Positions 54,692-63,418 are shown, numbered from the stretch's first letter. The stretch: 64,000 nt of DNA from Nostoc sp. RI_552 (GCA_016124525.1 WGNO01000015.1:62001-126000), one strand, 5' to 3'. The notes: generated by a model from the letters alone, not told the origin. Program-made: numbers and translations.

Positions 54692-55936
54692 ATGAATTTA
54701 AGTTCTGTGGTGACAAATTTACAAACCAAGGATGATGGTGGCGAGGTTTTGGTTAGGGTTGAGAATGTATCAAAAAGGTTTTGCCGCAGTCTAAAAAAGT
54801 CACTCTGGTATGGGTTGCAGGATATTGGTTCAGAAATCATCGGGCGTAAATATGAGCATGAGTTACGTCCTGATGAATTTTGGGCGGTGAAGGATGTTAG
54901 CTTTGAACTGAGAAGGGGAGAATGTTTAGGATTAATTGGACGTAATGGGGCTGGAAAAAGTACCCTATTAAGGATTTTAAATGGCTTAATTAAACCTGAT
55001 AAAGGGAGGATTGAAATTAACGGACAAGTTGGAGGTTTAATTGCTTTAGGTGCAGGTTTTAATCCCATTTTAACGGGTAGAGAAAATATCTATGTTAATG
55101 GTTCAATTTTGGGGTTAAGTAAAGCAGAAATTGATGCCAAATTTGAGGAAATTATTGAATTTGCCGAAATCGGAGAGTTTATTGATGCACCAGTACAGAC
55201 TTATAGTTCAGGGATGAATGTTAGGCTAGGTTTTGCAGTAGCAGCAGTGTTAGTTAAACCTGATGTTTTGCTATTAGATGAAGTTTTAGCAGTGGGAGAT
55301 ATGGGGTTTGTTTTGAAATGTTTTAGAAAAATTGATCAGCTTATTCCTAATTGTGCCGTTATTTTTGTTTCCCATAGTATGCCTCAAATATCTCGTATTG
55401 CAACGGATCTTATTTTATTAGAAAAAGGCAAACCAATCTATCAAGGTAAAAATGTTTCTGAGGGTATAGATATTTATTATTCAAAATTTGATGTGATTCC
55501 ATCATTTTACGTTGGTGACTTAGTACAGATTATAGATATTTTAATTAATGGTAAATCAGCTTTTAATACTACCACCCCTGTTTTAGTAGAAAGGCTATCA
55601 GATATAGAAATTGAAATTAGCTTAAAGGTTAATCAGTCATTCAAAAATCCAGAGCCTGCTTTAGTATTTTACGACGCTGAACAGAGAGGAATTGCTGAAT
55701 ATTTCTATGAAGGAAATGAACCTCTTGAAAACATTAACGGATTGATCAGATTCAAAATTTCAATCCCCAAGATAGTCTTCTCTAAAGGATTGTACTCAAT
55801 TACGGTGGGATTAACAGAAAGTCGTAACGGATCAATCTTGATGAGAGCGCAGTCAGTAGCTTATTTTCAAGTTACGGCTGAAAAAAATGTCTGGACTGCT
55901 TTTCAACTGTATGGTGAATTAACACAAATTAGATAG
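54692..55936 (+). CDS. wzt: Polysaccharide ABC exporter ATPase (Wzt-like), second copy
   Basis: 414 residues. Walker A GRNGAGKS at 83-90, YSSGM signature, Walker B VLLLDE. The first 240 residues are close to the 28402 copy (shared VSKRFCR.LKKSL, LIALGAGFNPILTGREN), but the C-terminal domain (YVGDLVQIIDILINGKSAF; ALVFYDAEQRGIAEYFYEGNEP; LYSITVGLTES) is different, so it probably recognises another glycan. Its own permease is broken, so it would have to work with the intact permease 26 kb upstream. Confidence 0.93.
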   Translation: MNLSSVVTNLQTKDDGGEVLVRVENVSKRFCRSLKKSLWYGLQDIGSEIIGRKYEHELRPDEFWAVKDVSFELRRGECLGLIGRNGAGKSTLLRILNGLIKPDKGRIEINGQVGGLIALGAGFNPILTGRENIYVNGSILGLSKAEIDAKFEEIIEFAEIGEFIDAPVQTYSSGMNVRLGFAVAAVLVKPDVLLLDEVLAVGDMGFVLKCFRKIDQLIPNCAVIFVSHSMPQISRIATDLILLEKGKPIYQGKNVSEGIDIYYSKFDVIPSFYVGDLVQIIDILINGKSAFNTTTPVLVERLSDIEIEISLKVNQSFKNPEPALVFYDAEQRGIAEYFYEGNEPLENINGLIRFKISIPKIVFSKGLYSITVGLTESRNGSILMRAQSVAYFQVTAEKNVWTAFQLYGELTQIR

Positions 55937-55943
55937 GTAAGTT

Positions 55944-56789
55944 ATGTATAAAAAAATTATGCCACAAAGATTAAAAGATAGTGTTAAAGTATTACTAGGA
56001 ATGGCAAAAGCTATTCCTATAGATGGTTTTGTGGAAAAAAATGAAGATACAAAATATTCCTGTCCTGTCTGTTCTTCACCAGTTAAAGATTTCAATCGCT
56101 TACCTGATTACTATTACAAAAACATGGATAAATATGGATATATATTTTCACTTTTTCAAGCTGAAACTATAAACAGATTCCAGTATTCTTGTCCTGTGTG
56201 TGGTGCTAGTGATAGAGATAGGTTATATGCTCTGTATTTTCAAAGAGAAATGCCTGAATTTGAAACTGGTTTTAGATTATTAGACATTGCTCCGTCAGGG
56301 AGTTTACAAAATTTTATTAAAACTAAATACAAAAATATTAATTATCGCTCTGCTGATTCAATGATGTCTGGGGTTGATGATGTTATAGATATTACGCAAA
56401 TGGATATTTATGATGATCATAGCTTTGATTTCTTTATATGCTCTCATGTTTTAGAACATATTCACGATGATAGAAAAGCCATGGGTGAACTTTATCGAGT
56501 TCTTAAACCTGGTGGGAAAGGTATTGCTATGGTTCCTATTATGTTAAGTTTGGAATCAGATTATGAAAATCCAGAAATTACCACTCCTGAAGGTCGGTGG
56601 AAACATTTTGGACAAGACGATCATGTACGGATGTATTCTAAACCTGGATTTATCAATAAACTGACATCCACAGGATTTGTAGTTAATCAACTAGATATAA
56701 ATTTTTTTGGCTCGGAAATTTTTAATAAACACGGAATACATCCTCGTTCAGTCCTTTATATAGTTGAGAAACCCGAAGAAAATAGATGA
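55944..56789 (+). CDS. SAM-dependent methyltransferase with N-terminal cysteine pairs
   Basis: 281 residues, 7 bp after wzt. The N-terminal part has CPVC at about 40-43 and CPVCG further on (YSCPVCGASDRDRL), a zinc-ribbon-like arrangement. The class I methyltransferase fold follows: RLLDIAPSGSLQNF (motif I), DVIDITQM, FDFFICSHVLEHIHDD (post-I/motif II) and LYRVLKPGGKGIAMVP. Family members in glycan loci methylate a sugar or the chain end. In ABC-dependent O-antigens a terminal methyl group can serve as the export signal, so its position right after wzt is suggestive but not proof. Confidence 0.88.
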   Translation: MYKKIMPQRLKDSVKVLLGMAKAIPIDGFVEKNEDTKYSCPVCSSPVKDFNRLPDYYYKNMDKYGYIFSLFQAETINRFQYSCPVCGASDRDRLYALYFQREMPEFETGFRLLDIAPSGSLQNFIKTKYKNINYRSADSMMSGVDDVIDITQMDIYDDHSFDFFICSHVLEHIHDDRKAMGELYRVLKPGGKGIAMVPIMLSLESDYENPEITTPEGRWKHFGQDDHVRMYSKPGFINKLTSTGFVVNQLDINFFGSEIFNKHGIHPRSVLYIVEKPEENR

Positions 56790-56817
56790 TTTTGACTTTT
56801 TTAAAACAGGATTTTTC

Positions 56818-58017
56818 ATGATTAATAATCTCTCACAACTAGCTTACTTTGGCGGTGAACCGAAATTTAAAGAAAAACTCTATGTCGGTCGCCCGAATAT
56901 TGGTAACAGAGAACGGCTGTTAGCCCGGATTAATGATATGTTAGATCGGCGTTGGCTGTCTAATAATGGGGTATTTGTACAGGAATTTGAACAGCGGATT
57001 GCTGACTACTTGGGGGTTAAACATTGTATTGCGGTTTGCAATGGTACTATTGCCCTAGAGTTGGTAATTCGGGCTTTGGAGTTGCAGGGTGAGGTAATTA
57101 TTCCCTCTTTTACTTTTATTGCCACAGCCCACGCTTTACAATGGCAAGAAATTACTCCGGTTTTTTGTGATATTGACCCCAAAACCCATACTATTAACCC
57201 TTGGCGGGTGGAGTCAATGATTACACCCCGGACATCGGGTATTATGGGGGTTCATGTGTGGGGTCAACCTTGTCATGTAGAAATGCTGGCGGAAATTGCC
57301 GAGAAACATGACCTCAAACTGATGTTTGATGCTTCCCATGCTTTTGGGTGTTCCCACGGTGGTAAAATGATTGGTAATTTTGGCAGTGCAGAGGTGTTCA
57401 GCTTCCATGCTACCAAGTTTATGAATACCTTTGAGGGGGGTGCAATTGTTACCAATGATGATGAGTTAAATCAGAAGCTGCGGTTAATGAAAAACTTTGG
57501 CTTTTCTGGTTTTGATAATGTCATCTATTTAGGTACTAATGGGAAAATGTCGGAGGTATCCGGCGCTATGGGGTTAACTTCCCTAGAAAGTATGGAGGAG
57601 TTTATTGCAGTCAACCGCCGTAACTATTACTGTTATCAAGAAGGTTTAGCTGGTATTCCTGGGGTGTGCTTGTTTGGGGTGAATGAGGCTGAAAAGCATA
57701 ATTATCAGTATATTGTTTTGGAGATAGAGGAGGAACAAAGCAAAGTTAGCCGAGATTTGTTAGTTAAAATTCTCCATGCTGAGAATGTCATTGCTAGACG
57801 CTATTTCTATCCTGGTTGTCATCGTATGGAACCCTATCGATCGTATTTCCCCCATGCTGGTTTGTTGTTACCTGAGACTGAGAAGTTAGGTCAGAGGGTG
57901 TTGGTTTTACCCACGGGGACAGCGATTTCTCACAGTCATATTAAAACTATATGTGAAGTTATCCAGCTTAGTATTCAAGCAAGTTTCATAAACAATGCAA
58001 CTAAAAACACCAAATAA
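56818..58017 (+). CDS. DegT/DnrJ/EryC1/StrS-type sugar aminotransferase
   Basis: PLP-dependent enzyme making an amino sugar from a nucleotide-bound keto sugar. 399 residues from the ATG at 56818 (MINNLSQLAYFGGEPKF); a TTG at 56764 inside the previous gene is unlikely. Visible: CNGTIALELVIRAL, IPSFTFIATAHAL, the DASHAFGC stretch holding the PLP-contact Asp, and SFHATKF with the PLP Lys200. The dTDP-4-keto-6-deoxyglucose made by RfbA/RfbB is a possible substrate. It overlaps the downstream acyltransferase gene by 23 bp. Confidence 0.93.
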   Translation: MINNLSQLAYFGGEPKFKEKLYVGRPNIGNRERLLARINDMLDRRWLSNNGVFVQEFEQRIADYLGVKHCIAVCNGTIALELVIRALELQGEVIIPSFTFIATAHALQWQEITPVFCDIDPKTHTINPWRVESMITPRTSGIMGVHVWGQPCHVEMLAEIAEKHDLKLMFDASHAFGCSHGGKMIGNFGSAEVFSFHATKFMNTFEGGAIVTNDDELNQKLRLMKNFGFSGFDNVIYLGTNGKMSEVSGAMGLTSLESMEEFIAVNRRNYYCYQEGLAGIPGVCLFGVNEAEKHNYQYIVLEIEEEQSKVSRDLLVKILHAENVIARRYFYPGCHRMEPYRSYFPHAGLLLPETEKLGQRVLVLPTGTAISHSHIKTICEVIQLSIQASFINNATKNTK

Positions 58018-58900
58018 TTATTTATATCTATCTCAGTTTTTTCCAAAAAAAAACATTCTGAAAGATGGTGAATTTTCTCATCTCAATAAACCCGATGCTC
58101 GCAATGAAGGATCCCTTGTTTATTGTGAAAATGCAGAATTTTTAAAACAAGCTATCCAAAATCCCAATATATCGGCAATTATTACAACATCATTACTTGC
58201 AGAGATGTGTAAGGTTGCTTGTGTTATAACTGAAACTCCTAGATTGGACTACTATCGACTTTATAATCATCTACAACGTCTAGGACTTTTATCGCCGATA
58301 ATGGAATTTGGACGCGGTAATTTATGTGAGATACATTCTAGTGCTGTTATTTCGCAAAAGTCATTTATCGATGATGGTGTGGTGATTGAACCTAATGTAA
58401 TAATTGGTGATTATGTATTTCTTGGAAAAGGTACTTATATTGGTGCGGGAGCAGTCATTGGGACTGATGGATTAATGCCTATTTGGGATTCTGATGGAAC
58501 TGCTTTAAGAATAACCCATGCTGGAAGTATTGCAATTGGCTCTAATGTAACTATTTTGGCAAACTCAGTAGTTGTCCGTTCTATATTTCCACAACCGACT
58601 ACTGTTGGTAATAATACTTATATTGGTATAATGACAAATATTGGTCACGATGTATACATTGGTCAACAGTGTGTAATCGCAGGTAATTGTGTAATTGCTG
58701 GTGGTAGTCTTATTGAAGACGGAGCAAAAATATGGGCTTCATCAAGCATTAGTCATGGTTGTCATGTCGGTCAAAATGGTCAAATAATGATAGGGAGCGT
58801 TGTTATTAGTAACATAAAGCCGGGAGAGATTGTTTCTGGAAATTTTGCCTATAATCATCGCCAACACACTACTAAATATTTAAAGGAAAGAAAAATATGA
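57995..58900 (+). CDS. LpxD-like left-handed beta-helix acyltransferase
   Basis: 301 residues. The C-terminal two thirds are hexapeptide repeats (VVIEPNVIIGDYVFLGKGTYIG; VTILANSVVVRSIF; VYIGQQCVIAGNCVIAGG; AKIWASSSISHGCHVG), as in LpxA/LpxD. The N-terminal domain (DARNEGSLVYC..AIITTSLL) resembles the uridine-binding domain of LpxD. It would N-acylate the amino sugar made by the upstream aminotransferase. The ketoacyl synthase and acyl carrier protein encoded next suggest an acyl-ACP donor in place of acetyl-CoA. The ATGA overlap with the next gene implies coupling. Confidence 0.88.
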   Translation: MQLKTPNNYLYLSQFFPKKNILKDGEFSHLNKPDARNEGSLVYCENAEFLKQAIQNPNISAIITTSLLAEMCKVACVITETPRLDYYRLYNHLQRLGLLSPIMEFGRGNLCEIHSSAVISQKSFIDDGVVIEPNVIIGDYVFLGKGTYIGAGAVIGTDGLMPIWDSDGTALRITHAGSIAIGSNVTILANSVVVRSIFPQPTTVGNNTYIGIMTNIGHDVYIGQQCVIAGNCVIAGGSLIEDGAKIWASSSISHGCHVGQNGQIMIGSVVISNIKPGEIVSGNFAYNHRQHTTKYLKERKI

Positions 58901-59517
58901 GTTTGATACCTGATTTTGATATTGAAATTCCATTCAAAGGTAGACGAAACTACTTACACAGCTCAGATGTATATAGTGCAGTATGTAATGGTGTTAGCGA
59001 GTTTACTGACATCAAAGTTTTAAGAAAAACGAGACTCATTTTTAAAGATGTCGCTCAACGCCCCCTTCGTGCTGTATTCAATCAGAGCAACACCCATCCC
59101 AAAGCAATATTTACCTTTAATCTCAATAATACAAAAAATAAATGTGAATTAATTGAAAGGGAAGGAGAAATAGAAAATCGCATTTTGTATGATGAAGAAA
59201 AAATAATCGAAAAATGCTCTTTCAATGTAGATAAAAAAAGTGTTAATTTTAAATATTTGGCAAATTTTACATACACTCCTATAGAAATAGTTGTCGCCGC
59301 TAACAAAAGTTTGCATTTACAGTATTTTAAAGATTGTCAAGGAAAATGGTGGTTCACAGAAATTTATACAGAGCAACCGCTTAACGAGGTTCCATTTGAA
59401 ACACTAAAGCTTACATTAAAAACCTGCTTAGGAACGAGGTTAACTAAAAGTTCTATTTTTTTGGATAACACTGAATTTGGTTATATCTGTTTTTCTCTCA
59501 GCCAAGTTAACATATAG
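58897..59517 (+). CDS. Unknown protein inside the acyl-sugar module
   Basis: 206 residues, no family recognised. No signal or membrane segments. Mixed alpha/beta by eye, Lys-rich (FKGRRNYLHSSDVYSAVCNG; IKVLRKTRLIFKDVAQRPLRAVF; QGKWWFTEIYTEQPLNEVPFETL). Its start overlaps the acyltransferase stop, and the synthase begins 7 bp after its stop, so it is clearly part of the same pathway. A dehydratase, thioesterase or reductase for the acyl chain would make sense at this position, but nothing in the sequence shows which. Encoded acyl handling is inference from context only. Confidence 0.8.
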   Translation: MSLIPDFDIEIPFKGRRNYLHSSDVYSAVCNGVSEFTDIKVLRKTRLIFKDVAQRPLRAVFNQSNTHPKAIFTFNLNNTKNKCELIEREGEIENRILYDEEKIIEKCSFNVDKKSVNFKYLANFTYTPIEIVVAANKSLHLQYFKDCQGKWWFTEIYTEQPLNEVPFETLKLTLKTCLGTRLTKSSIFLDNTEFGYICFSLSQVNI

Positions 59518-59524
59518 CTCAATT

Positions 59525-60445
59525 ATGATTGGAATCCAGCAGATTGCATACTATATTCCCCAGGATAGACATAGCAATTACAATTACCTAGAAAAATTTA
59601 GTTTAGATTCTTCTTTTATAGAAGAAAAACTAGGAGTGCGACAAGTTTCTGTGTCTTCCACATCGGAAACTACATTTAATTTATGTACAAAAGCTTACAC
59701 AGAGCTTTTGCGTAAAGTTAAAATAGATCCTGATGAAATTGAATGTATAAGTGTGGTAACTCAAACTCCTGAAGAAAATATTCCTCATGTTTCAGGCAAA
59801 ATACATGGATACATCGGCTCGCCACCAAATTGTGCTTGCTTCGATATTTCTTTAGGTTGTTCAGGGTATGTTTACGGGCTAACTATTCTTAAAGGCTTAA
59901 TGGAATTACAAGGATATAAGAAGGGGTTGCTATTTACCTGTGATCCATATTCAAAGATAGTTAACCCTAATGATCGAAATACATCTCTATTATTTGGGGA
60001 TGCTGCCACTGTAACTTTACTATCAAATAAGCCAGCTTTCAATATAGGAGTAAGTACAAATAATACTCTTGGAAAAAGCTCTGGTGAATTAAAAACAGAA
60101 GATGGTCATTTAGTCATGAATGGCAGAGCAGTTTACAATTTTTGTGTCCAGAATATTCCCAATGATATTAAATATGTATCCACTCTAAATGGAGTAACTC
60201 TTGAAGATATTGACATTTTTGTTCTTCACCAAGGAAGTAAATTTATTGTTGATTCAATCCGCAATCGGTTAGGGATACCCCCAGAAAAAGCTCCTTTTTT
60301 TGCCTATGAATATGGAAATACAGTTTCTTCTTCAATACCAATTATTTTATCTGAGTTCATAGATAAAAATCATTTTCAGAAAATATTAATTAGTGGATTT
60401 GGTGTAGGACTATCATGGGCTTCCAATATCCTTACTCGTGTATAA
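59525..60445 (+). CDS. 3-oxoacyl-ACP synthase III-like (FabH family)
   Basis: 306 residues from the ATG at 59525; a GTG at 59477 overlapping the previous gene gives an unlikely N-terminus. The full catalytic triad is present: Cys112 in ISLGCSGYVYG, His235 in VLHQGSK and Asn265 in YGNTVSSSIP. GDAATVTLL is also typical. It condenses an acyl-CoA starter with malonyl-ACP. Its place beside an ACP, a LpxD-like acyltransferase and an aminotransferase points to a dedicated short acyl chain for a sugar and not to bulk fatty acid synthesis. Confidence 0.92.
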   Translation: MIGIQQIAYYIPQDRHSNYNYLEKFSLDSSFIEEKLGVRQVSVSSTSETTFNLCTKAYTELLRKVKIDPDEIECISVVTQTPEENIPHVSGKIHGYIGSPPNCACFDISLGCSGYVYGLTILKGLMELQGYKKGLLFTCDPYSKIVNPNDRNTSLLFGDAATVTLLSNKPAFNIGVSTNNTLGKSSGELKTEDGHLVMNGRAVYNFCVQNIPNDIKYVSTLNGVTLEDIDIFVLHQGSKFIVDSIRNRLGIPPEKAPFFAYEYGNTVSSSIPIILSEFIDKNHFQKILISGFGVGLSWASNILTRV

Positions 60446-60487
60446 TTAAAGTAATTAAATTTTTTATTTAGTCTTTTTGGAGTATTT

Positions 60488-60739
60488 ATGAGTGTTTGTA
60501 CGCCCAAGGATATTTTCGATCTTGTTCAGGAGCTAGATTTAAGTACATTTCCACCAGAACAGGAACTATTAGTAGATGTTCCATTAAATCAACAAGGAGT
60601 TGACTCTCTAGATAAAATGAACATATTCATTCAATTAGAGGAGAAGTACGAGATAAAAATCCCTGATGAAGATTTTGATAGTTTAAACACTTTCACTGTA
60701 ATTTCAGATTATATAAATCAAAAGCTATCAAATTGTTGA
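60488..60739 (+). CDS. Dedicated acyl carrier protein
   Basis: 83 residues with the phosphopantetheine site GVDSLDKM (Ser40) and the four-helix ACP pattern (IFIQLEEKYEIKIPDEDFDSLNTFTVISDYI). The N-terminal 20 residues are longer than in AcpP. Ribosome site GGAG 7 nt ahead. It is specialised, being located after the ketosynthase, and would hold the acyl chain for the LpxD-like enzyme. Confidence 0.93.
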   Translation: MSVCTPKDIFDLVQELDLSTFPPEQELLVDVPLNQQGVDSLDKMNIFIQLEEKYEIKIPDEDFDSLNTFTVISDYINQKLSNC

Positions 60740-60818
60740 TACTTAATCCCCAAAAGCATATAGGACTTCTATTTGATTATTGAACAAGACCCAGTACATA
60801 GTGAGACCCTTTTTTCGG

Positions 60819-60849
60819 TGTTCCCTGTTCCCTGTTCGGTGTGTTCCCT
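60819..60849. repeat. TGTTCCC heptanucleotide repeat
   Basis: TGTTCCC-TGTTCCC-TGTTCGG-TGTGTTCCC. It marks the point where the ATP-grasp remnant begins. Confidence 0.7.
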
Positions 60850-60875
60850 ACCTCTACGAAAGATTCATAAATCAA

Positions 60876-61121
60876 ACCGGATTCCTATATGTTGTTTATG
60901 GAAAAGCTGATGTATTTGTAAATAATGAGCAAGCCTATGTTTTAGAATTAAATCCTCGTTTCGGTGGTGGATATCCTTTTTCTCACTTAGCTGGTGCTGA
61001 TATTCCATCTGCTATTGTAGCTTGGCTCCAAGATAAGACTCCAGATAATTCCTGCTTTAAAACAGAGGATGGTATAGTTAGTATAAAAGGTATCTTACCC
61101 CTGACTATGGGCAAAAAGTAA
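60876..61121 (+). pseudogene. C-terminal remnant of an ATP-grasp enzyme
   Basis: The portion LYVVYGKADVFVNN, then YVLELNPRFGGGYPFSHLAGADIP and AIVAWLQ, is the end of a CarB-like ATP-grasp ligase (ELNPRFGG is the metal/ATP motif). The N-terminal domains are missing. A TTG at 60780 would extend the frame upstream, but that part is heptad repeat and not homologous. Probably non-functional. Confidence 0.8.
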
Positions 61122-61158
61122 TTTTTGATACGTTGTATTTTTTCGCACTTTTAAATTA

Positions 61159-62220
61159 ATGAATTTATCAAACCCTGTCCTTAGCATTTGTTGCATCACC
61201 TACAATCATGAAAATTTTATCCGACAAGCCCTAGATGGCTTCTTAATGCAACAAACAAATTTCCCCATAGAAATAATCATCCATGACGATGCTTCAACAG
61301 ATAACACCGCCAACATCATCCGCGAATACCAAGGAAAACATCCCCATTTAATTAAGACAATTCTGCAGAGGGAAAATCAATATTCCCAAGGTAAGAAAGT
61401 TTTTCCGATTACCTTTAAGGAAGCCCAAGGTAAATATATCGCTTTATGTGAAGGTGACGACTACTGGACTGACCCCTTGAAGTTACAAAAACAAGTTGAT
61501 TTCTTAGAAGCTAATCCTGATTTTGCGATTTGCTTTCATCAAGTGAAGATTTGGGAAGAAGGCGAACTAAAGGATGATTATATTACCCGTGTTCCTTCTG
61601 AGGTATCTACCATTGTTGATTTAGCCAAAGGTAACTATATACACACTCCATCCTGTGTTTTTAGAAATAACATATCTAAAATATTAGGTGCAAATTTTTC
61701 TAATTCTCCTCTGGGTGATTATTACATTCATATGATGAATGCCCAGTATGGTAAGATTTTCTGCATCAATGAGGTAATGGCTGTTTATAGAGTTCATAAT
61801 AACTCGGTATGGTCAAGTAAAGACCTGAACTATCGACAGCAGAAAACTTTAGAAGCAATGATATATATTTTATCAGATTTATCAGATGCATCTTCCCACG
61901 GGCGTCAACAATTAAGATTGACTATTATTAACCTTGCTGTATATATATATAAATATCTGCCCGATGAGTCTTGTAATAAACACCATATATCTAACGAAGC
62001 TGAAAAATATATTATTAAAATTCTTGGTGATGAGGTCGAATTATTGAGGGGTGAATTGCAAAAAGTAAATTCTTTTTTCGTGTTACTTGATAAATTATCA
62101 TCAAAACTTAGTTTTAAGCTTACTTCTCTAGTCAATTCACTTTTAAAAAAGATGATATTTCCACTTAAATCGTTTTTACACTTAACCATTTCTCCATTCC
62201 GAACTAAAGCCTCTAAATAA
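61159..62220 (+). CDS. Family 2 glycosyltransferase
   Basis: 353 residues. GT-A: VLSICCITYNHENFIRQALDGFL, EIIIHDDASTDNTANII, and the DxD-type EGDDYW in ALCEGDDYWTDPLKLQKQ, which is characteristic of this GT2 subgroup. The C-terminal 100 residues are helical and AT-encoded, with an extended hydrophobic/basic tail (LLKKMIFPLKSFLHLTISPF) that may bind the membrane. Complete. Confidence 0.92.
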   Translation: MNLSNPVLSICCITYNHENFIRQALDGFLMQQTNFPIEIIIHDDASTDNTANIIREYQGKHPHLIKTILQRENQYSQGKKVFPITFKEAQGKYIALCEGDDYWTDPLKLQKQVDFLEANPDFAICFHQVKIWEEGELKDDYITRVPSEVSTIVDLAKGNYIHTPSCVFRNNISKILGANFSNSPLGDYYIHMMNAQYGKIFCINEVMAVYRVHNNSVWSSKDLNYRQQKTLEAMIYILSDLSDASSHGRQQLRLTIINLAVYIYKYLPDESCNKHHISNEAEKYIIKILGDEVELLRGELQKVNSFFVLLDKLSSKLSFKLTSLVNSLLKKMIFPLKSFLHLTISPFRTKASK

Positions 62221-62254
62221 GTGCTCTATTACCCCTTAAATACCAGGTTACCAA

Positions 62255-62365
62255 AAAGCTCATCCTCCTGATGATTTTTAATACCCTAGAGCAAAAGCCC
62301 CAGCCCCTCTACGCGGATCGACATAACATCTGCCATTGGATTTACGTAGATAATCTACTATCCCC
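62255..62365 (+). pseudogene. Internal fragment of rfbB
   Basis: KLILLMIFNTLEQKPQPLYADRH, then ICHWIYVDN, aligns with [32 protein letters not shown] of RfbB at about residues 199-226. The piece is joined directly to a WbsX 3' fragment. Confidence 0.75.
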
Positions 62366-62683
62366 GATTACTCACAAATGGTTGAGCGGATGTTGCAGAA
62401 GCCATCCCCTGCTTATTTACGCTTTCCCTGCGTCACACCCTCCTGGGATAATACAGCTCGCCGTAAGCAAGGAGCTACAATATTTCATGGTTCAACCCCT
62501 GAAAAGTATGAACTTTGGCTCAGGTCTGTTTTACAAGAAACAGTAACTAACCCATCCCAGAAGGGCATAGTGTTCATCAATGCTTGGAACGAATGGGCTG
62601 AAGGCAATCATCTAGAACCCTTTCAGCGGTGGGGTCATGGCTATCTAGAAGCAACACGTCGAGCATTGAAGTCTATCAGTTAA
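62366..62683 (+). pseudogene. 3' third of the WbsX gene (duplicate of 38304-38611)
   Basis: Nearly identical to the end of the intact gene (MVERMLQKPSPAYLRFPC, FINAWNEWAEGNHLEPFQ). It encodes only about 100 C-terminal residues. The downstream non-coding DNA up to about 62.81 kb also matches that after the intact gene. Confidence 0.9.
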
Positions 62684-62809
62684 CACCCAGACCTAAATCA
62701 TCTGATTCAGATACCAACGCCTGAATGAACCCAACCCATCGCCATAGGCTAGAGGACAATACCCCCAAAGTATTACAAATTATTGAAAAATATTTATTGA
62801 CACCTAACA

Positions 62810-62968
62810 GGATGTTTTAAAAGTCTCTCATGATGTATCAAATATTTTCATATTCCCCTAAATCACCCTTTTCAAGGAGGACTTTAAAGAATTTAGCCCC
62901 CCTTTTTAAGGGGGGTTGGGGGGATCAATCAGTGTCATTGATGACAATAAAAAACTTTTGAAACAACC
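62810..62968. mobile_element. MITE-like element
   Basis: About 159 bp bounded by imperfect 15-bp inverted repeats: GGATGTTTTAAAAGT (62810) and ACTTTTGAAACAACC (62954-62968). The interior contains a CCCCCC..AAGGGGGG hairpin and no gene. It interrupts the duplicated wbsX-rfbB intergenic region just after CACCTAACA, which is uninterrupted in the original at 38.75 kb. Confidence 0.75.
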
Positions 62969-62995
62969 TCTAAGACTTCTATTGAATTATTCAGA

Positions 62996-63418
62996 ATGAA
63001 ATACCTAATCACCGGCGGTGCGGGATTTATTGGTTCTGCCGTGATTCGCTACTTAATAGCCAACACCCCCCACAGCATCATCAACGTTGATAAACTCACC
63101 TACGCAGGTAACTTAGAATCCCTGGATACTATTACCAGCAACCCCCGCTATCACTTCGAGAAAGTTGATATTTGCGATCACTCATCCCTAGACCGCATCC
63201 TGGAAACCCACCAACCCCAGGCCATCTTACACCTAGCTGCGGAATCCCACGTTGATCGCTCCATCGACGGACCCGCCGCCTTTATTCAAACCAACATCGT
63301 CGGTACTTACACCCTCCTAGAAGCCGCCCGGGCTTATTTAATGGCGCTGTCTTTGTTGCGGGGTAATATTACTAGAGAATGCCAAAAAATCAACCTTTAT
63401 GCAGGTAATTTCTACTAA
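62996..63418 (+). pseudogene. Truncated second copy of rfbB
   Basis: The first 115 codons are nearly identical to rfbB at 38761 (through [11 protein letters not shown]), then homology ends abruptly and about 25 unrelated codons lead to a stop overlapping rfbC copy 2. The catalytic Tyr/Lys and the substrate domain are absent. Confidence 0.9.

Noticed and set aside
54601..55068. 155-codon minus-strand frame
   Set aside because: Antisense to the conserved wzt gene.
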